Shown: piece by piece, positions 16,728-25,477 of the stretch
Layout of the letters: the number at the start of each line of letters is the position of its first letter
How positions within the stretch are numbered: position 1 is the first letter of the stretch
NCBI RefSeq assembly: GCF_014649915.1
Contig: NZ_BMTY01000006.1
Coordinates: 1 to 64,000, forward strand
Length of the DNA: 64,000 bases
Reading direction: 5' to 3'
Origin: Streptomyces toxytricini
GTDB lineage: Bacteria > Actinomycetota > Actinomycetes > Streptomycetales > Streptomycetaceae
Position numbers and translations under genes: made by a program
Notes under the pieces: generated by a model
What the model was told of the DNA's origin: nothing
Database searches by the model: none
Seen by the model: the letters and a program-made list of their open reading frames with translations, nothing else

Positions 16728-16750
16728 CGTTTTGGCATGCTGGCAAAGCG
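16728..16750. promoter_or_regulatory. Palindromic operator in the TetR/SDR divergent region
   Basis: CGnTTTGnCA-n3-TGnCAAAnCG: 8 of 10 base pairs of each arm match across a 3-bp centre at 16738-16740. It lies 38 bp from the TetR start and 26 bp from the SDR start, the size and position expected for a TetR dimer site. Confidence 0.65.
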
Positions 16751-16776
16751 TGTCACCGTATGGGTACTCTCAGCGC

Positions 16777-17547
16777 ATGAACCGTTACGAAGGACGACGC
16801 GTCCTCATCACCGGCGGCGGCTCCGGCATCGGCCGGGCCACCGTGCACCGCATCCTGGCCGAGGGCGGCCGCGTCCACACCGCGGACGTCGACGAGGCAG
16901 GCCTGAAGGCCACCGCCGAGCGGGCCGCCGCCGACGGGCACGCGGACCGGCTCAGCACCGCCGTCCTCGACATATCCGACGAGGCCGCCGTCGCCGCAGC
17001 CGTGCCCGCCGCCGTCGAGGCCCTCGGCGGGCTCGACGTGCTCGTCAACGCCGCCGGCATCCTGCGCTGCGCCCACACCCACCAGACCCCGCTCGACCTG
17101 TGGAACAAGGTCCTCGCCGTCAACCTGACCGGCACCTTCCTCATGATCCGCGAGTCGCTGCCGGCGCTGCTGGAGGGCGACCGGCCGGTCGTCGTGAACT
17201 TCAGCTCCACCTCGGCGTCCTTCGCCCACCCCTACATGGCCGCCTACGCGGCCAGCAAGGGCGGCATCCAGTCCATGACGCACGCGCTGTCCGCCGAGTA
17301 CAGCAAGCAGGGCCTGCGCTTCGTCGCCGTCGCGCCCGGGTCCATCGAGTCCGGCATGACCACCGGCGCCGGCCCCGGCCTGCCCGAGGACACCGACTGG
17401 AGCCTGTTCGCCAAGCTCGCCCCCGCGATCGGCCAGGGCTTCGCCCCGCCGGAGACGGTCGCCGGCGTCGTCGCGATGCTGGGCTCCGAGGACGGCGCCT
17501 TCATCACCGGCACCGAGATCCGCATCGACGGCGGCACCCACCACTAG
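16777..17547 (+). CDS. Short-chain dehydrogenase/reductase
   Basis: A 256-residue classical SDR. The cofactor motif TGGGSGIG (residues ~12-19), the NAAG motif (VLVNAAGIL), the catalytic Ser in NFSSTSA, and YAASKGG with Tyr/Lys give a complete active site. The acidic residue after strand 2 (TADVDEAG) suggests NAD preference. The C-terminal GTEIRIDGG is typical. The substrate is unknown; the divergent TetR gene probably controls it. Confidence 0.9.
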   Translation: MNRYEGRRVLITGGGSGIGRATVHRILAEGGRVHTADVDEAGLKATAERAAADGHADRLSTAVLDISDEAAVAAAVPAAVEALGGLDVLVNAAGILRCAHTHQTPLDLWNKVLAVNLTGTFLMIRESLPALLEGDRPVVVNFSSTSASFAHPYMAAYAASKGGIQSMTHALSAEYSKQGLRFVAVAPGSIESGMTTGAGPGLPEDTDWSLFAKLAPAIGQGFAPPETVAGVVAMLGSEDGAFITGTEIRIDGGTHH

Positions 17548-17565
17548 GCCTGTCCGGCCCCGCCC

Positions 17566-18084
17566 TCAGCCCCTGAAGCGGTCCCACAGCCGGGGGAAGC
17601 GCTCCGCCAGCACGGCCTCGTTCTCGAAGTCGAGCGGGGTGCCCGCCGGCTCCGCCGCCTGGAGCGGGATCCCGAGGTCGGGGGCGGCCGCCCCGGTCAG
17701 CTGCTCGTACGCCTCGTCGGCGGCGTAGCCGAGCTCCTCGCCGTCGCCGTCGATGTCCTCGTCGAACTCGTCGAGGAGCCCGGCCAGGGAGTCCGGGTCG
17801 TGGAGGGCGCCCTCGAAGACCTCCCGGCCCTGGCCGATCAGCCAGCAGCGGAAGTAGTCGAAGGCGTCGTCGCTCGCGCCGTCGAGGAGCACCCAGGCGG
17901 CGCCCCACAGGTCCCAGGTGTACGCCCGGTTGTAGCGGGACTCGAAATGTCGGGCGAAGTCGAGGACGGAGTCCGGGTCGAGCTGCGCCAACCGGTCCAC
18001 GAGCAGCTCGGCATGCTCCTCGGGGTCGCCCTCGGCGGCCTCGCGGGTGCTGTCGACGATCTCCCAGAAATCCGTCTCGTCCAT
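17566..18084 (-). CDS. DUF4240 domain protein
   Basis: A 172-residue, very acidic protein. The start MDETDFWEIVDSTRE is the usual beginning of DUF4240 proteins; an ATG 15 bp upstream is in frame. The family core RHFESRYNRAYTWDLWGAAWVL and DAFDYFRCWLIGQG is present. Function unknown; members often occur in toxin or SMI1-like contexts, but no partner is adjacent here. It lies downstream of aceE on the same strand but is separated by the aceE terminator. Confidence 0.82.
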   Translation of the reverse strand: MDETDFWEIVDSTREAAEGDPEEHAELLVDRLAQLDPDSVLDFARHFESRYNRAYTWDLWGAAWVLLDGASDDAFDYFRCWLIGQGREVFEGALHDPDSLAGLLDEFDEDIDGDGEELGYAADEAYEQLTGAAAPDLGIPLQAAEPAGTPLDFENEAVLAERFPRLWDRFRG

Positions 18085-18154
18085 CACGGCATCCAGCATC
18101 ACGGGTCGGCCGGTGGCCCGCCACCGCGAGAAACCGACAGCGCCGGGAAACACC

Positions 18155-18195
18155 GGAGGCGGCCCCGCCCCCTGCTCGGGGGAGGGGCCGCCTCC
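18155..18195 (-). terminator. aceE terminator
   Basis: ggaggcggcccc (18155-18166) pairs perfectly with ggggccgcctcc (18184-18195), a 12-bp stem 42 bp past the aceE stop on the minus strand. Confidence 0.82.
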
Positions 18196-18236
18196 GCGGC
18201 ATGCCGCACAGCGCGCCGGCGGAGCCGGCGGCCGGC

Positions 18237-20921
18237 TCAGAGGCCGTAGCGCTCGCGCGCCTCCTTCACGGACGACGCCGGCACCTCGCCGCGGCGGGCG
18301 AGCTGGGCCAGCGCGGCCACGACGATCGACTGGGCGTCGACGCCGAAGTGGCGGCGGGCGTTGTCGCGGGTGTCGGAGAGGCCGAAGCCGTCCGTGCCCA
18401 GCGAGGTGTAGTCCTGCGGGACCCACTGGCTGATCTGGTCGGGCACCTGGCGCATCCAGTCGGAGACGGCCAGGACCGGGCCCGGCGCGCCTTCCAGCAC
18501 CCGGGTGACGTACGGGGTGCGCTCCTCGCCGCGCAGCAGGGCCTCGTCGGCCTCCAGCGCGTCGCGGCGCAGCTCGCCCCAGGAGGTGGCGGACCAGACG
18601 TCGGCGGCGACGTTCCACTCGGCGGCCAGCAGGCGCTGCGCCTCCAGGATCCAGTGGATCGCCGTACCCGAGGCCATGAGCTGGATCTTCGGGGCGTCCG
18701 CGGCCGGCGCCGCCTCGCCGAGGTCCGCCGCCGTGTTGAAGCGGTAGAGGCCCTTGACGATGCCCTCCTCCACGCCCTCGGGCATGGCCGGCTGCGGCTT
18801 CGGCTCGTTGTAGACCGTCAGGTAGTAGAAGACGTCCTCCGGGTTCTCCCCGTACATGCGCTTCAGACCGTCCTTGACGATCACCGCGATCTCGTACGCG
18901 AAGGCCGGGTCGTAGTTGAGCGAGGCCGGGTTGGTGGCCGCGATCAGGTGGGAGTGGCCGTCGGCGTGCTGGAGGCCCTCACCGGTCAGGGTGGTGCGGC
19001 CGGCCGTCGCGCCGACGATGAAGCCCTTGCCGAGCTGGTCGGCGAGCTGCCACATCTGGTCGCCGGTCCGCTGCCAGCCGAACATCGAGTAGAAGATGTA
19101 GAACGGGATCATCGTCTCGCCGTGCGTCGCGTACGACGTGGCGGCGGCGATGAAGTCGGCCATGGCGCCGGCCTCGGTGATCCCCTCGTTGAGGATCTGG
19201 CCGTCCTTGGCCTCCTTGTAGTACATCAGCTGGTCGCGGTCGACCGGCTCGTACGTCTGCCCCAGCGGCGAGTAGATGCCCGCGGACGGGAACAGGGACT
19301 CCATGCCGAAGGTGCGGGCCTCGTCGGGGACGATCGGCACCCAGCGGCGGCCCGTCTCCTTGTCCCGCATCAGGTCCTTCACCAGGCGGACGAAGGCCAT
19401 CGTGGTGGCCATCTCCTGCTTGCCGGAGCCCTTGAGCAGCGGCGCGAAGGACTTGTCGGCCGGCTGCGGCAGGGCCACCTGGTGGACGCGGCGGGCCGGG
19501 GCCGGGCCGCCGAGGGCCGCGCGGCGCTCCTGCAGGTAGCGGACCTCGGGGGAGTCGGCGCCCGGGTGGCCGTACGGGACGACGCCGTCCTCGAAGGCGC
19601 TGTCCGGGATCGGGAGTCCGAGCAGGTCGCGCATGCCCTTGAACTCGTCGATCGTCAGCTTCTTCATCTGGTGGTTCGCGTTCTTCGACTCGAACCCGGC
19701 ACCCAGGGTGTAGCCCTTGACGGTCTGCGCGAGGATGACCGTCGGCGCGCCCTTGTGCTCCAGGGCGGCCTTGTACGCGGCGTACACCTTGCGGGGCTCG
19801 TGGCCGCCGCGGGAGGTGTGGAAGCACTCGGCGATCTTCGCGTCGGACACCAGGGCGCCGAGCGCCACGAGGGCCGGGTCGCCGCCGAAGAAGTGCTCGC
19901 GGATGTAGGCGGCGTCGCGGGTGGCGTACGTCTGGAACTGCGCGTCCGGGGTCTCGCGCAGGCGGCGGACCAGGGCGCCCGTGGTGTCGAGCCGGAACAG
20001 CTCGTCCCAGGCGGAGCCCCACAGGGTCTTCACGACGTTCCAGCCGGCGCCGCGGAACTGGGCCTCCAGCTCCTGGACGATGCGGAAGTTCGCGCGGACC
20101 GGGCCGTCGAGGCGCTGCAGGTTGCAGTTGACGACGAAGGTCAGGTTGTCGAGGCGCTCGCGGGCCGCCAGGGCCAGGGCGGCGGTCGACTCGGGCTCGT
20201 CCATCTCGCCGTCGCCGAGGAAGGCCCAGACGTGCGAGTTGGAGGTGTCCTTGATCCTGCGGTTCAGCAGGTAGCGGTTGAAGCGCGCCTGGTAGATCGC
20301 CGAGAGGGGGCCGAGGCCCATGGAGACCGTCGGGAACTCCCACAGCCACGGCAGGCGCCGCGGGTGCGGGTAGGACGGCAGGCCGTTGCCGCCGGCCTCC
20401 TGGCGGAAGTTGTCGAGCTGCTGCTCGGAGATGCGCCCGTCGAGGAAGGCGCGGGCGTAGATGCCGGGGGAGGCGTGGCCCTGGATGTAGAGCTGGTCGC
20501 CGGAGCCGTCGGCCTCCTTCCCGCGGAAGAAGTGCTGGAAGCCGGTCTCGTACAGCCAGGCGGCGGAGGCGAAGGTGGCGATGTGGCCGCCGACGCCGTA
20601 CTTCGAGCCGCGGGTCACCATGGCGGCCGCGTTCCAGCGGTTCCAGGCCGTGATGCGGGCCTCCGTCTCCTCGTCACCGGGGAATTCCGGCTCGGCGGAG
20701 GTGGGGATGGTGTTGACGTAGTCCGTCTCCAGCAGCTTCGGCAGGGCGAGGCCGGCGCTCTCGGCGTGCTGGAGGGTGCGGCGGAGCAGGTATTCGGCGC
20801 GGCGCGTACCGGCGGCCTTGGCGACGGCGTCGAGCGAGGCCGCCCATTCGGCGGTCTCCTCGGTGTCGCGGTCCGGGAGCTGGTCGAGCTCGCTCGGAAG
20901 CTTTCCTACGGGGTCGGACAT
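18237..20921 (-). CDS. aceE: Pyruvate dehydrogenase E1 component, homodimeric type
   Basis: An 894-residue protein, matching AceE length. The ATG at 20921 ([12 protein letters not shown]) is preceded by ggaagg; a longer frame begins at TTG. The thiamine diphosphate motif [10 protein letters not shown] with downstream [10 protein letters not shown], and [11 protein letters not shown] and YNEPKPQP segments of the homodimeric E1 family are present. It decarboxylates pyruvate and reductively acetylates the lipoyl E2. No dedicated pyruvate E2 is adjacent; the nearby two-lipoyl-domain E2 and lpd probably serve it. A GntR regulator gene lies upstream with a palindrome and hairpins between. Confidence 0.97.
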   Translation of the reverse strand: MSDPVGKLPSELDQLPDRDTEETAEWAASLDAVAKAAGTRRAEYLLRRTLQHAESAGLALPKLLETDYVNTIPTSAEPEFPGDEETEARITAWNRWNAAAMVTRGSKYGVGGHIATFASAAWLYETGFQHFFRGKEADGSGDQLYIQGHASPGIYARAFLDGRISEQQLDNFRQEAGGNGLPSYPHPRRLPWLWEFPTVSMGLGPLSAIYQARFNRYLLNRRIKDTSNSHVWAFLGDGEMDEPESTAALALAARERLDNLTFVVNCNLQRLDGPVRANFRIVQELEAQFRGAGWNVVKTLWGSAWDELFRLDTTGALVRRLRETPDAQFQTYATRDAAYIREHFFGGDPALVALGALVSDAKIAECFHTSRGGHEPRKVYAAYKAALEHKGAPTVILAQTVKGYTLGAGFESKNANHQMKKLTIDEFKGMRDLLGLPIPDSAFEDGVVPYGHPGADSPEVRYLQERRAALGGPAPARRVHQVALPQPADKSFAPLLKGSGKQEMATTMAFVRLVKDLMRDKETGRRWVPIVPDEARTFGMESLFPSAGIYSPLGQTYEPVDRDQLMYYKEAKDGQILNEGITEAGAMADFIAAATSYATHGETMIPFYIFYSMFGWQRTGDQMWQLADQLGKGFIVGATAGRTTLTGEGLQHADGHSHLIAATNPASLNYDPAFAYEIAVIVKDGLKRMYGENPEDVFYYLTVYNEPKPQPAMPEGVEEGIVKGLYRFNTAADLGEAAPAADAPKIQLMASGTAIHWILEAQRLLAAEWNVAADVWSATSWGELRRDALEADEALLRGEERTPYVTRVLEGAPGPVLAVSDWMRQVPDQISQWVPQDYTSLGTDGFGLSDTRDNARRHFGVDAQSIVVAALAQLARRGEVPASSVKEARERYGL

Positions 20922-20984
20922 CGGTGTGCGCCGCCTTCCGGACAAAGGAGAGGTGGTGAAGAAGATCCCTGACGGGCAGGACAG

Positions 20985-21012
20985 GGGGCGGACTCCGGTG
21001 GGGGTCCGCCCC
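20985..21012 (-). promoter_or_regulatory. Hairpin in the aceE upstream leader
   Basis: ggggcggact (20985-20994) and ggtccgcccc (21003-21012) form a 10-bp stem with one mismatch, 64 bp or more upstream of the aceE ATG. It lacks a T-run in the aceE direction. It could be a leader structure or a weak attenuator. Confidence 0.4.
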
Positions 21013-21025
21013 GACTGTAAATCCC

Positions 21026-21042
21026 TGATCGATGATCGATCA
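21026..21042. promoter_or_regulatory. Perfect 17-bp palindrome upstream of aceE
   Basis: TGATCGAT-G-ATCGATCA is a perfect 8+1+8 palindrome, ~105 bp before the aceE start and downstream of the gntR terminator. The spacing suits a GntR/FCD dimer, and the adjacent gntR gene is the obvious candidate binder. Confidence 0.6.
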
Positions 21043-21080
21043 AACGTTTGCGGTCAAGATGACGGACATCAGGCAAAAGT

Positions 21081-21117
21081 CGGCACCGGGTGCCAGCATT
21101 TCAGGCACCCGGTGCCG
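21081..21117 (-). terminator. gntR terminator
   Basis: cggcaccgggtgcc (21081-21094) and ggcacccggtgccg (21104-21117) make a perfect 14-bp stem with a 9-nt loop. On the minus strand it is followed by acttttgcc, a short U-tract, so it ends the gntR transcript. Confidence 0.85.
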
Positions 21118-21153
21118 GTCAAATCGGGCGGAATCGGATCCCGAATCGTTCCG

Positions 21154-21780
21154 TCAGGCGCGCGGCGCGCACCCCAGGACATGCCGCTTGACCAGCACCC
21201 CGATGTCCGGGTCCCGGCTGCGGAAGGCCTGCACGAGGGCCTCGTGCTCCTCCGCGTACGACTTCTGCACCGTCCCCAGCCAGCGGATCGACAGGGCCGT
21301 GAACACCTCGATGCCCAGGCTCTCCCAGGTGTGCAGCAGCACGCTGTTCCCGGCCGCCCGCACCATCTCCCGGTGGAAGCCGACCGTGTGCCGCACCTGC
21401 GCCGTGCCGTCCTCCAGCCGGTCCGCCTCCCACAGCGCCGCCACGTGCGGCTCCAGCGCCGAGCAGTCCGCGGCCAGCCGCGGCGCCGCCAGCTCGGCCG
21501 CGATCTGCTCCAGGCCGGCCCGCACCGGGTAGATCTCCTCCAGGTCCGCCGCCGACAGGTTCCGCACGCGTACGCCCTTGTTGGGCGCCGACTCGATCAG
21601 CCGCAGCGTCTCCAGCTCGCGCAGCGCCTCCCGTACGGGCGTCTGGCTGACCTCCAGCTCCACGGCGATGCGCCGCTCGACGATCCGCTCGCCGGGCTTC
21701 CAGCGCCCGCTGACGATCCCCTCCACGATGTGCTCGCGGATCTGCTCGCGCAGGGACTGCACGACGGGTGGGGTGATCAT
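21154..21780 (-). CDS. GntR/FCD-family transcriptional regulator
   Basis: A 208-residue protein from the ATG at 21780 (MITPPVVQSLREQ); aggag lies 11 nt upstream. An in-frame GTG at 21810 is an alternative. The winged helix is clear: LREQIREHIVEGIVSGRWKPGERIVERRIAVELEVSQTPVREALRELE. The C-terminal FCD domain has the metal/ligand His and Asp positions (FHREMVRAAGN, HEALVQAFRSRD). The location directly upstream of aceE and the palindrome between them suggest control of pyruvate dehydrogenase, like PdhR, but this is inferred. The rest of the 21781-21908 gap holds its promoter; attgtctacgcat on the minus strand is a possible site. Confidence 0.88.
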   Translation of the reverse strand: MITPPVVQSLREQIREHIVEGIVSGRWKPGERIVERRIAVELEVSQTPVREALRELETLRLIESAPNKGVRVRNLSAADLEEIYPVRAGLEQIAAELAAPRLAADCSALEPHVAALWEADRLEDGTAQVRHTVGFHREMVRAAGNSVLLHTWESLGIEVFTALSIRWLGTVQKSYAEEHEALVQAFRSRDPDIGVLVKRHVLGCAPRA

Positions 21781-21908
21781 CGGGGCTTCATCTCCTGTGA
21801 AGTCGTGCACAGCTCTGATGCGTAGACAATACGGCGCAGTAGCCGCGCGGGAAGGTTCCGCGCACGGGGTCGCCGGGTGAGGCTGGTTACAGCCGCGCAG
21901 GGAACGAC

Positions 21909-21945
21909 GGCGCCCCCGCCCGGATCGGTTCCGGGCGGGGGCGCC
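21909..21945 (-). terminator. sucB terminator
   Basis: ggcgcccccgcccgg (21909-21923) pairs perfectly with ccgggcgggggcgcc (21931-21945): a 15-bp stem with a 7-nt loop, 37 bp past the sucB stop. Confidence 0.88.
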
Positions 21946-21981
21946 GTGCGTACTGCGACGGGGAGCCGTCGGCGGCGGGCC

Positions 21982-23724
21982 TCAGAGGCCGAGCTCGACC
22001 TCGAACTCGCCGGCCTCCAGGATCGCCTTGACCGCCGTGAGGTACCGGGCCGCGTCCGCGCCGTCCACCAGGCGGTGGTCGTAGGACAGGGTCAGGTACG
22101 TCATGTCGCGGACCGCGATGACGGTGCCCTCGGCGGTCTCCTGGACCACCGGGCGCTTCACCGTGGCGCCGATGCCCAGGATCGCGACCTGGTTCGGCGG
22201 CACGATGACCGTGTCGAACAGGGCGCCGCGGGAACCGGTGTTGCTGATGGTGAAGGTCGCGCCGGACAGCTCGTCCGGGGTGATCTTGTTGCCGCGGACC
22301 TTGCCGGCCAGGTCGGCGGTCGCCTTGGCGATGCCGGCCAGGTTGAGGTCGCCCGCACCCTTGATGACCGGGGTCATCAGGCCCTTCTCGGAGTCCACGG
22401 CGATGCCGATGTTCTCCGAGTCGAAGTAGGTGATGGTGCCCTCGTCGTCGTTGATCCGGGCGTTGACGACCGCGTGGGCCTTCAGTGCCTGGGCGGCGGC
22501 CTTGACGAAGAACGGCATCGGGGAGAGCTTGACGCCCTCGCGCGCCAGGAAGGAGGCCTTGGCCTTCTCCCGCAGCTTCATGATCTTGGTGACGTCCACC
22601 TCGACCACGGACGACAGCTGCGCCTGCGAGTGCAGGGCCTTCATCATGTTGTCGCCGATGACCTTGCGCATGCGGGTCATCTTGACCGTCTGGCCGCGCA
22701 GCTCGGAGACCGCGGCGGCCGGGGCCTGGGCGGCCGGAGCGGCAGCGGCGGCGGGAGCCGGGGCGGCGGCGGCCTTGGCGGCCTCGGCGGCGGCCAGGAC
22801 GTCCTGCTTGCGGATGCGGCCGCCGACGCCGGTGCCCGTGACGGTGTTCAGGTCGACACCGGACTCCGAGGCCAGCTTGCGCACCAGCGGGGTCACGTAC
22901 GCGCCCTCGTCACCGGCGGAGGCCGGAGCCGCGGGAGCGGCCGGAGCCGCCGGGGCGACCGGGGCCGGAGCCGGGGCGGCCGGAGCCGGGGCGGCGACCG
23001 GGGCCGGAGCGGCCGGGGCCGGAGCGGCCGGGGCCGGAGCGGCCGGAGCCGGAGCGGCAGCCGGGGCCGGGGCGGCCGGGGCCGGGGCGGCGGCCGGAGC
23101 CGCGCCGGCGGCACCGATGACGGCGAGACGGGCGCCGACCTCGGCGGTCTCGTCCTCGCCGACCAGGATCTCCAGCAGCGTGCCGGACGTCGGCGCGGGG
23201 ATCTCGGTGTCGACCTTGTCGGTGGAGACCTCGAGCAGCGGCTCGTCGGCCTCGACCGTCTCGCCGACCGACTTCAGCCAGCGGGTGACGGTGCCCTCGG
23301 TGACCGACTCGCCCAGCGCGGGCAGCACGACGTCGGTGCCGGACGCGGCGGGCGCGGCGGCAGCGGCGGGGGCCTCGGCGGCAGGGGCCGCAGCCGGGGC
23401 GGCGGGCGCCTCGGCCGCGGGGGCCTCGGCGGCCGGAGCCGCGGCCTCGGCGGCGGCCGGGGCGGGGGCCTCGGCAGGAGCGCCGGAGCCGTCGTCGATG
23501 ACGGCCAGCTCGGCGCCGACCTCGACGGTCTCGTCCTCGGCGACCTTGATCGAGGCCAGGATGCCGGCGACGGGCGAGGGGATCTCGGTGTCGACCTTGT
23601 CGGTCGACACCTCCAGCAGCGGCTCGTCGGCCTCGACGCGCTCGCCCTCGGCCTTCAGCCAGCGGGTGACAGTGCCCTCTGTGACGCTCTCGCCGAGCGC
23701 CGGAAGGGTTACGGAAACCGCCAT
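21982..23724 (-). CDS. sucB: Dihydrolipoamide acyltransferase E2 with two lipoyl domains
   Basis: A 580-residue protein. Lipoyl domains lie at residues ~1-78 and ~130-205; both carry STDKVDTE, with the lipoylated Lys at about 43 and 170. They are joined by Ala/Pro-rich flexible linkers of ~50 and ~70 residues. A peripheral subunit-binding domain ([20 protein letters not shown]) precedes the catalytic core, which ends with the [17 protein letters not shown] active-site motif. Actinobacterial E2 of this type serves both pyruvate and 2-oxoglutarate complexes. lpd is 53 bp upstream in the same operon. The linker DNA is low complexity, which could allow length variation. Confidence 0.95.
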   Translation of the reverse strand: MAVSVTLPALGESVTEGTVTRWLKAEGERVEADEPLLEVSTDKVDTEIPSPVAGILASIKVAEDETVEVGAELAVIDDGSGAPAEAPAPAAAEAAAPAAEAPAAEAPAAPAAAPAAEAPAAAAAPAASGTDVVLPALGESVTEGTVTRWLKSVGETVEADEPLLEVSTDKVDTEIPAPTSGTLLEILVGEDETAEVGARLAVIGAAGAAPAAAPAPAAPAPAAAPAPAAPAPAAPAPAAPAPVAAPAPAAPAPAPVAPAAPAAPAAPASAGDEGAYVTPLVRKLASESGVDLNTVTGTGVGGRIRKQDVLAAAEAAKAAAAPAPAAAAAPAAQAPAAAVSELRGQTVKMTRMRKVIGDNMMKALHSQAQLSSVVEVDVTKIMKLREKAKASFLAREGVKLSPMPFFVKAAAQALKAHAVVNARINDDEGTITYFDSENIGIAVDSEKGLMTPVIKGAGDLNLAGIAKATADLAGKVRGNKITPDELSGATFTISNTGSRGALFDTVIVPPNQVAILGIGATVKRPVVQETAEGTVIAVRDMTYLTLSYDHRLVDGADAARYLTAVKAILEAGEFEVELGL

Positions 23725-23777
23725 GGTTTCAGTTGCTCCTTGTGAAAGTGCGGAAGTGGTCGTCGCGCCCGGGACGA

Positions 23778-25166
23778 TCAGTCGTGGGAGTGCAGCGGCT
23801 TGCCGGCCAGGGCCAGGTGGGCCTCGCCGAGCGCCTCGTTCTGCGTGGGGTGCGCGTGGATGAGCTGCGCGACCTCGGCCGGCAGGGCCTCCCAGTTGTA
23901 GATCAGCTGCGCCTCGCCGACCTGCTCGCCCATCCGGTCACCGACCATGTGGACGCCGACCACGGCACCGTCCTTGACCTGGACGAGCTTGATCTCGCCC
24001 GCGGTCTTCAGGATCTTGCTCTTGCCGTTGCCCGCAAGGTTGTACTTCAGGGCGACGACCTTGTCCGCACCGTAGATCTCCTTGGCCTTGGCCTCGGTGA
24101 TGCCGACGGAGGCGACCTCGGGGTGGCAGTACGTCACGCGCGGCACGCCGTCGTAGTCGATCGGGACGGTCTTCAGGCCCGCCAGGCGCTCCGCGACCAG
24201 GATGCCCTCCGCGAAGCCGACGTGCGCGAGCTGCAGGGTCGGGACCAGGTCGCCGACGGCCGAGATCGTCGGCACGTTCGTCTGCATGTACTCGTCGACC
24301 AGGACGTAGCCCCGGTCCATCGCGACGCCCTGCTCCTCGTAGCCCAGGCCCTGGGAGACCGGGCCGCGGCCGATGGCGACCAGCAGCACCTCGGCCTCGA
24401 AGGTCTTGCCGTCGGCGAGGGTGACCCGCACACCGTTCTCGGTGTACTCGGCCTTCTCGAAGAAGGTGCCCAGGTTGAACTTGATGCCGCGCTTGCGGAA
24501 GGCGCGCTCCAGCAGCTTGGAGCTGTTCTCGTCCTCGACGGGGACGAGGTGCTTCAGGCCCTCGATGACCGTGACGTCGGTGCCGAAGGACTTCCACGCC
24601 GAGGCGAACTCGACGCCGATGACGCCGCCGCCGAGGATGATCGCGGACTGCGGCACGCGGTCCAGGACCAGCGCGTGGTCCGAGGAGATGATGCGGTTGC
24701 CGTCGATGTCCAGGCCCGGCAGGGAGCGCGGGACGGAACCGGTCGCCAGCAGGACGTGGCGGCCCTGGATGCGCTGCCCGTTCACGTCGACGGACGTCGG
24801 GGAGGACAGGCGGCCCTCGCCCTCGATGTACGTCACCTTGCGGGAGGCGACCAGGCCCTGGAGGCCCTTGTACAGGCCCGCGATGACGTCGTCCTTGTAC
24901 TTGTGCACGCCCGCGATGTCGATGCCCTCGAAGGAGGCCTTGACGCCGAACTGCGCGGCCTCGCGCGCCTGGTCGGCGATCTCACCCGCGTGGAGCAGGG
25001 CCTTCGTCGGGATGCAGCCGTTGTGCAGGCAGGTGCCGCCGAGCTTGTTCTTCTCGATCAGGGCAACGTCCAGACCCAGCTGGGAAGCGCGCAGAGCCGC
25101 GGCGTAACCGCCACTGCCACCGCCGAGGATCACTAGGTCGAAAACGGTGCTGGCGTCGTTCGCCAC
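23778..25166 (-). CDS. lpd: Dihydrolipoyl dehydrogenase (E3)
   Basis: A 462-residue protein; the GTG at 25166 follows ggaggacgtgac, giving [15 protein letters not shown]. The FAD motif [13 protein letters not shown], redox-active disulfide [14 protein letters not shown]-binding [10 protein letters not shown], the second FAD motif TISAVGDL, and the C-terminal [13 protein letters not shown] with the catalytic His/Glu are all present. It reoxidises the E2 lipoamide with NAD. First gene of the lpd-sucB operon. The ~230-bp region upstream (25167-25398) should hold its promoter; I see no unambiguous -35/-10 pair. Confidence 0.97.
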   Translation of the reverse strand: MANDASTVFDLVILGGGSGGYAAALRASQLGLDVALIEKNKLGGTCLHNGCIPTKALLHAGEIADQAREAAQFGVKASFEGIDIAGVHKYKDDVIAGLYKGLQGLVASRKVTYIEGEGRLSSPTSVDVNGQRIQGRHVLLATGSVPRSLPGLDIDGNRIISSDHALVLDRVPQSAIILGGGVIGVEFASAWKSFGTDVTVIEGLKHLVPVEDENSSKLLERAFRKRGIKFNLGTFFEKAEYTENGVRVTLADGKTFEAEVLLVAIGRGPVSQGLGYEEQGVAMDRGYVLVDEYMQTNVPTISAVGDLVPTLQLAHVGFAEGILVAERLAGLKTVPIDYDGVPRVTYCHPEVASVGITEAKAKEIYGADKVVALKYNLAGNGKSKILKTAGEIKLVQVKDGAVVGVHMVGDRMGEQVGEAQLIYNWEALPAEVAQLIHAHPTQNEALGEAHLALAGKPLHSHD

Positions 25167-25398
25167 GTCACGTCCTCCATGCATGTGCGCCGGGCACCGG
25201 TCCTCTGTGACCGGGCGGCGGCTGGTATTCGGCCGCTTGTTTCTTCGGCCCTGTGGTGGGGGCCCTGTCCTGCCGAGAACCCATCTTCGCATTTGTCGGG
25301 GGAACGCGGGACGCCGGGCCCGGACTGTGGCAGGTCGTTCTGCCGGAAGGGAGGGTTACCGAAGCGTAGAAACCTGCGGATTTCGTCGTGGGTGAACG

Positions 25399-25434
25399 CC
25401 CCGGCCCCGCGGACCTGCGGTCCGGGGGCCGGGG
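25399..25434 (-). terminator. pepA terminator
   Basis: ccccggccccgcggac (from 25399) pairs with gtccgggggccgggg (to 25434), leaving a loop of ~5 nt, 44 bp downstream of the pepA stop and upstream of lpd. Confidence 0.82.
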
Positions 25435-25477
25435 TGCGTCGTGCGTCACACCGCGGGGGCGGTGCGGCCGGGGTGTG

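Noticed and set aside
22920..23110. Functional DNA repeat in sucB
   Set aside because: The repetition reflects an Ala/Pro-rich interdomain linker in the protein.
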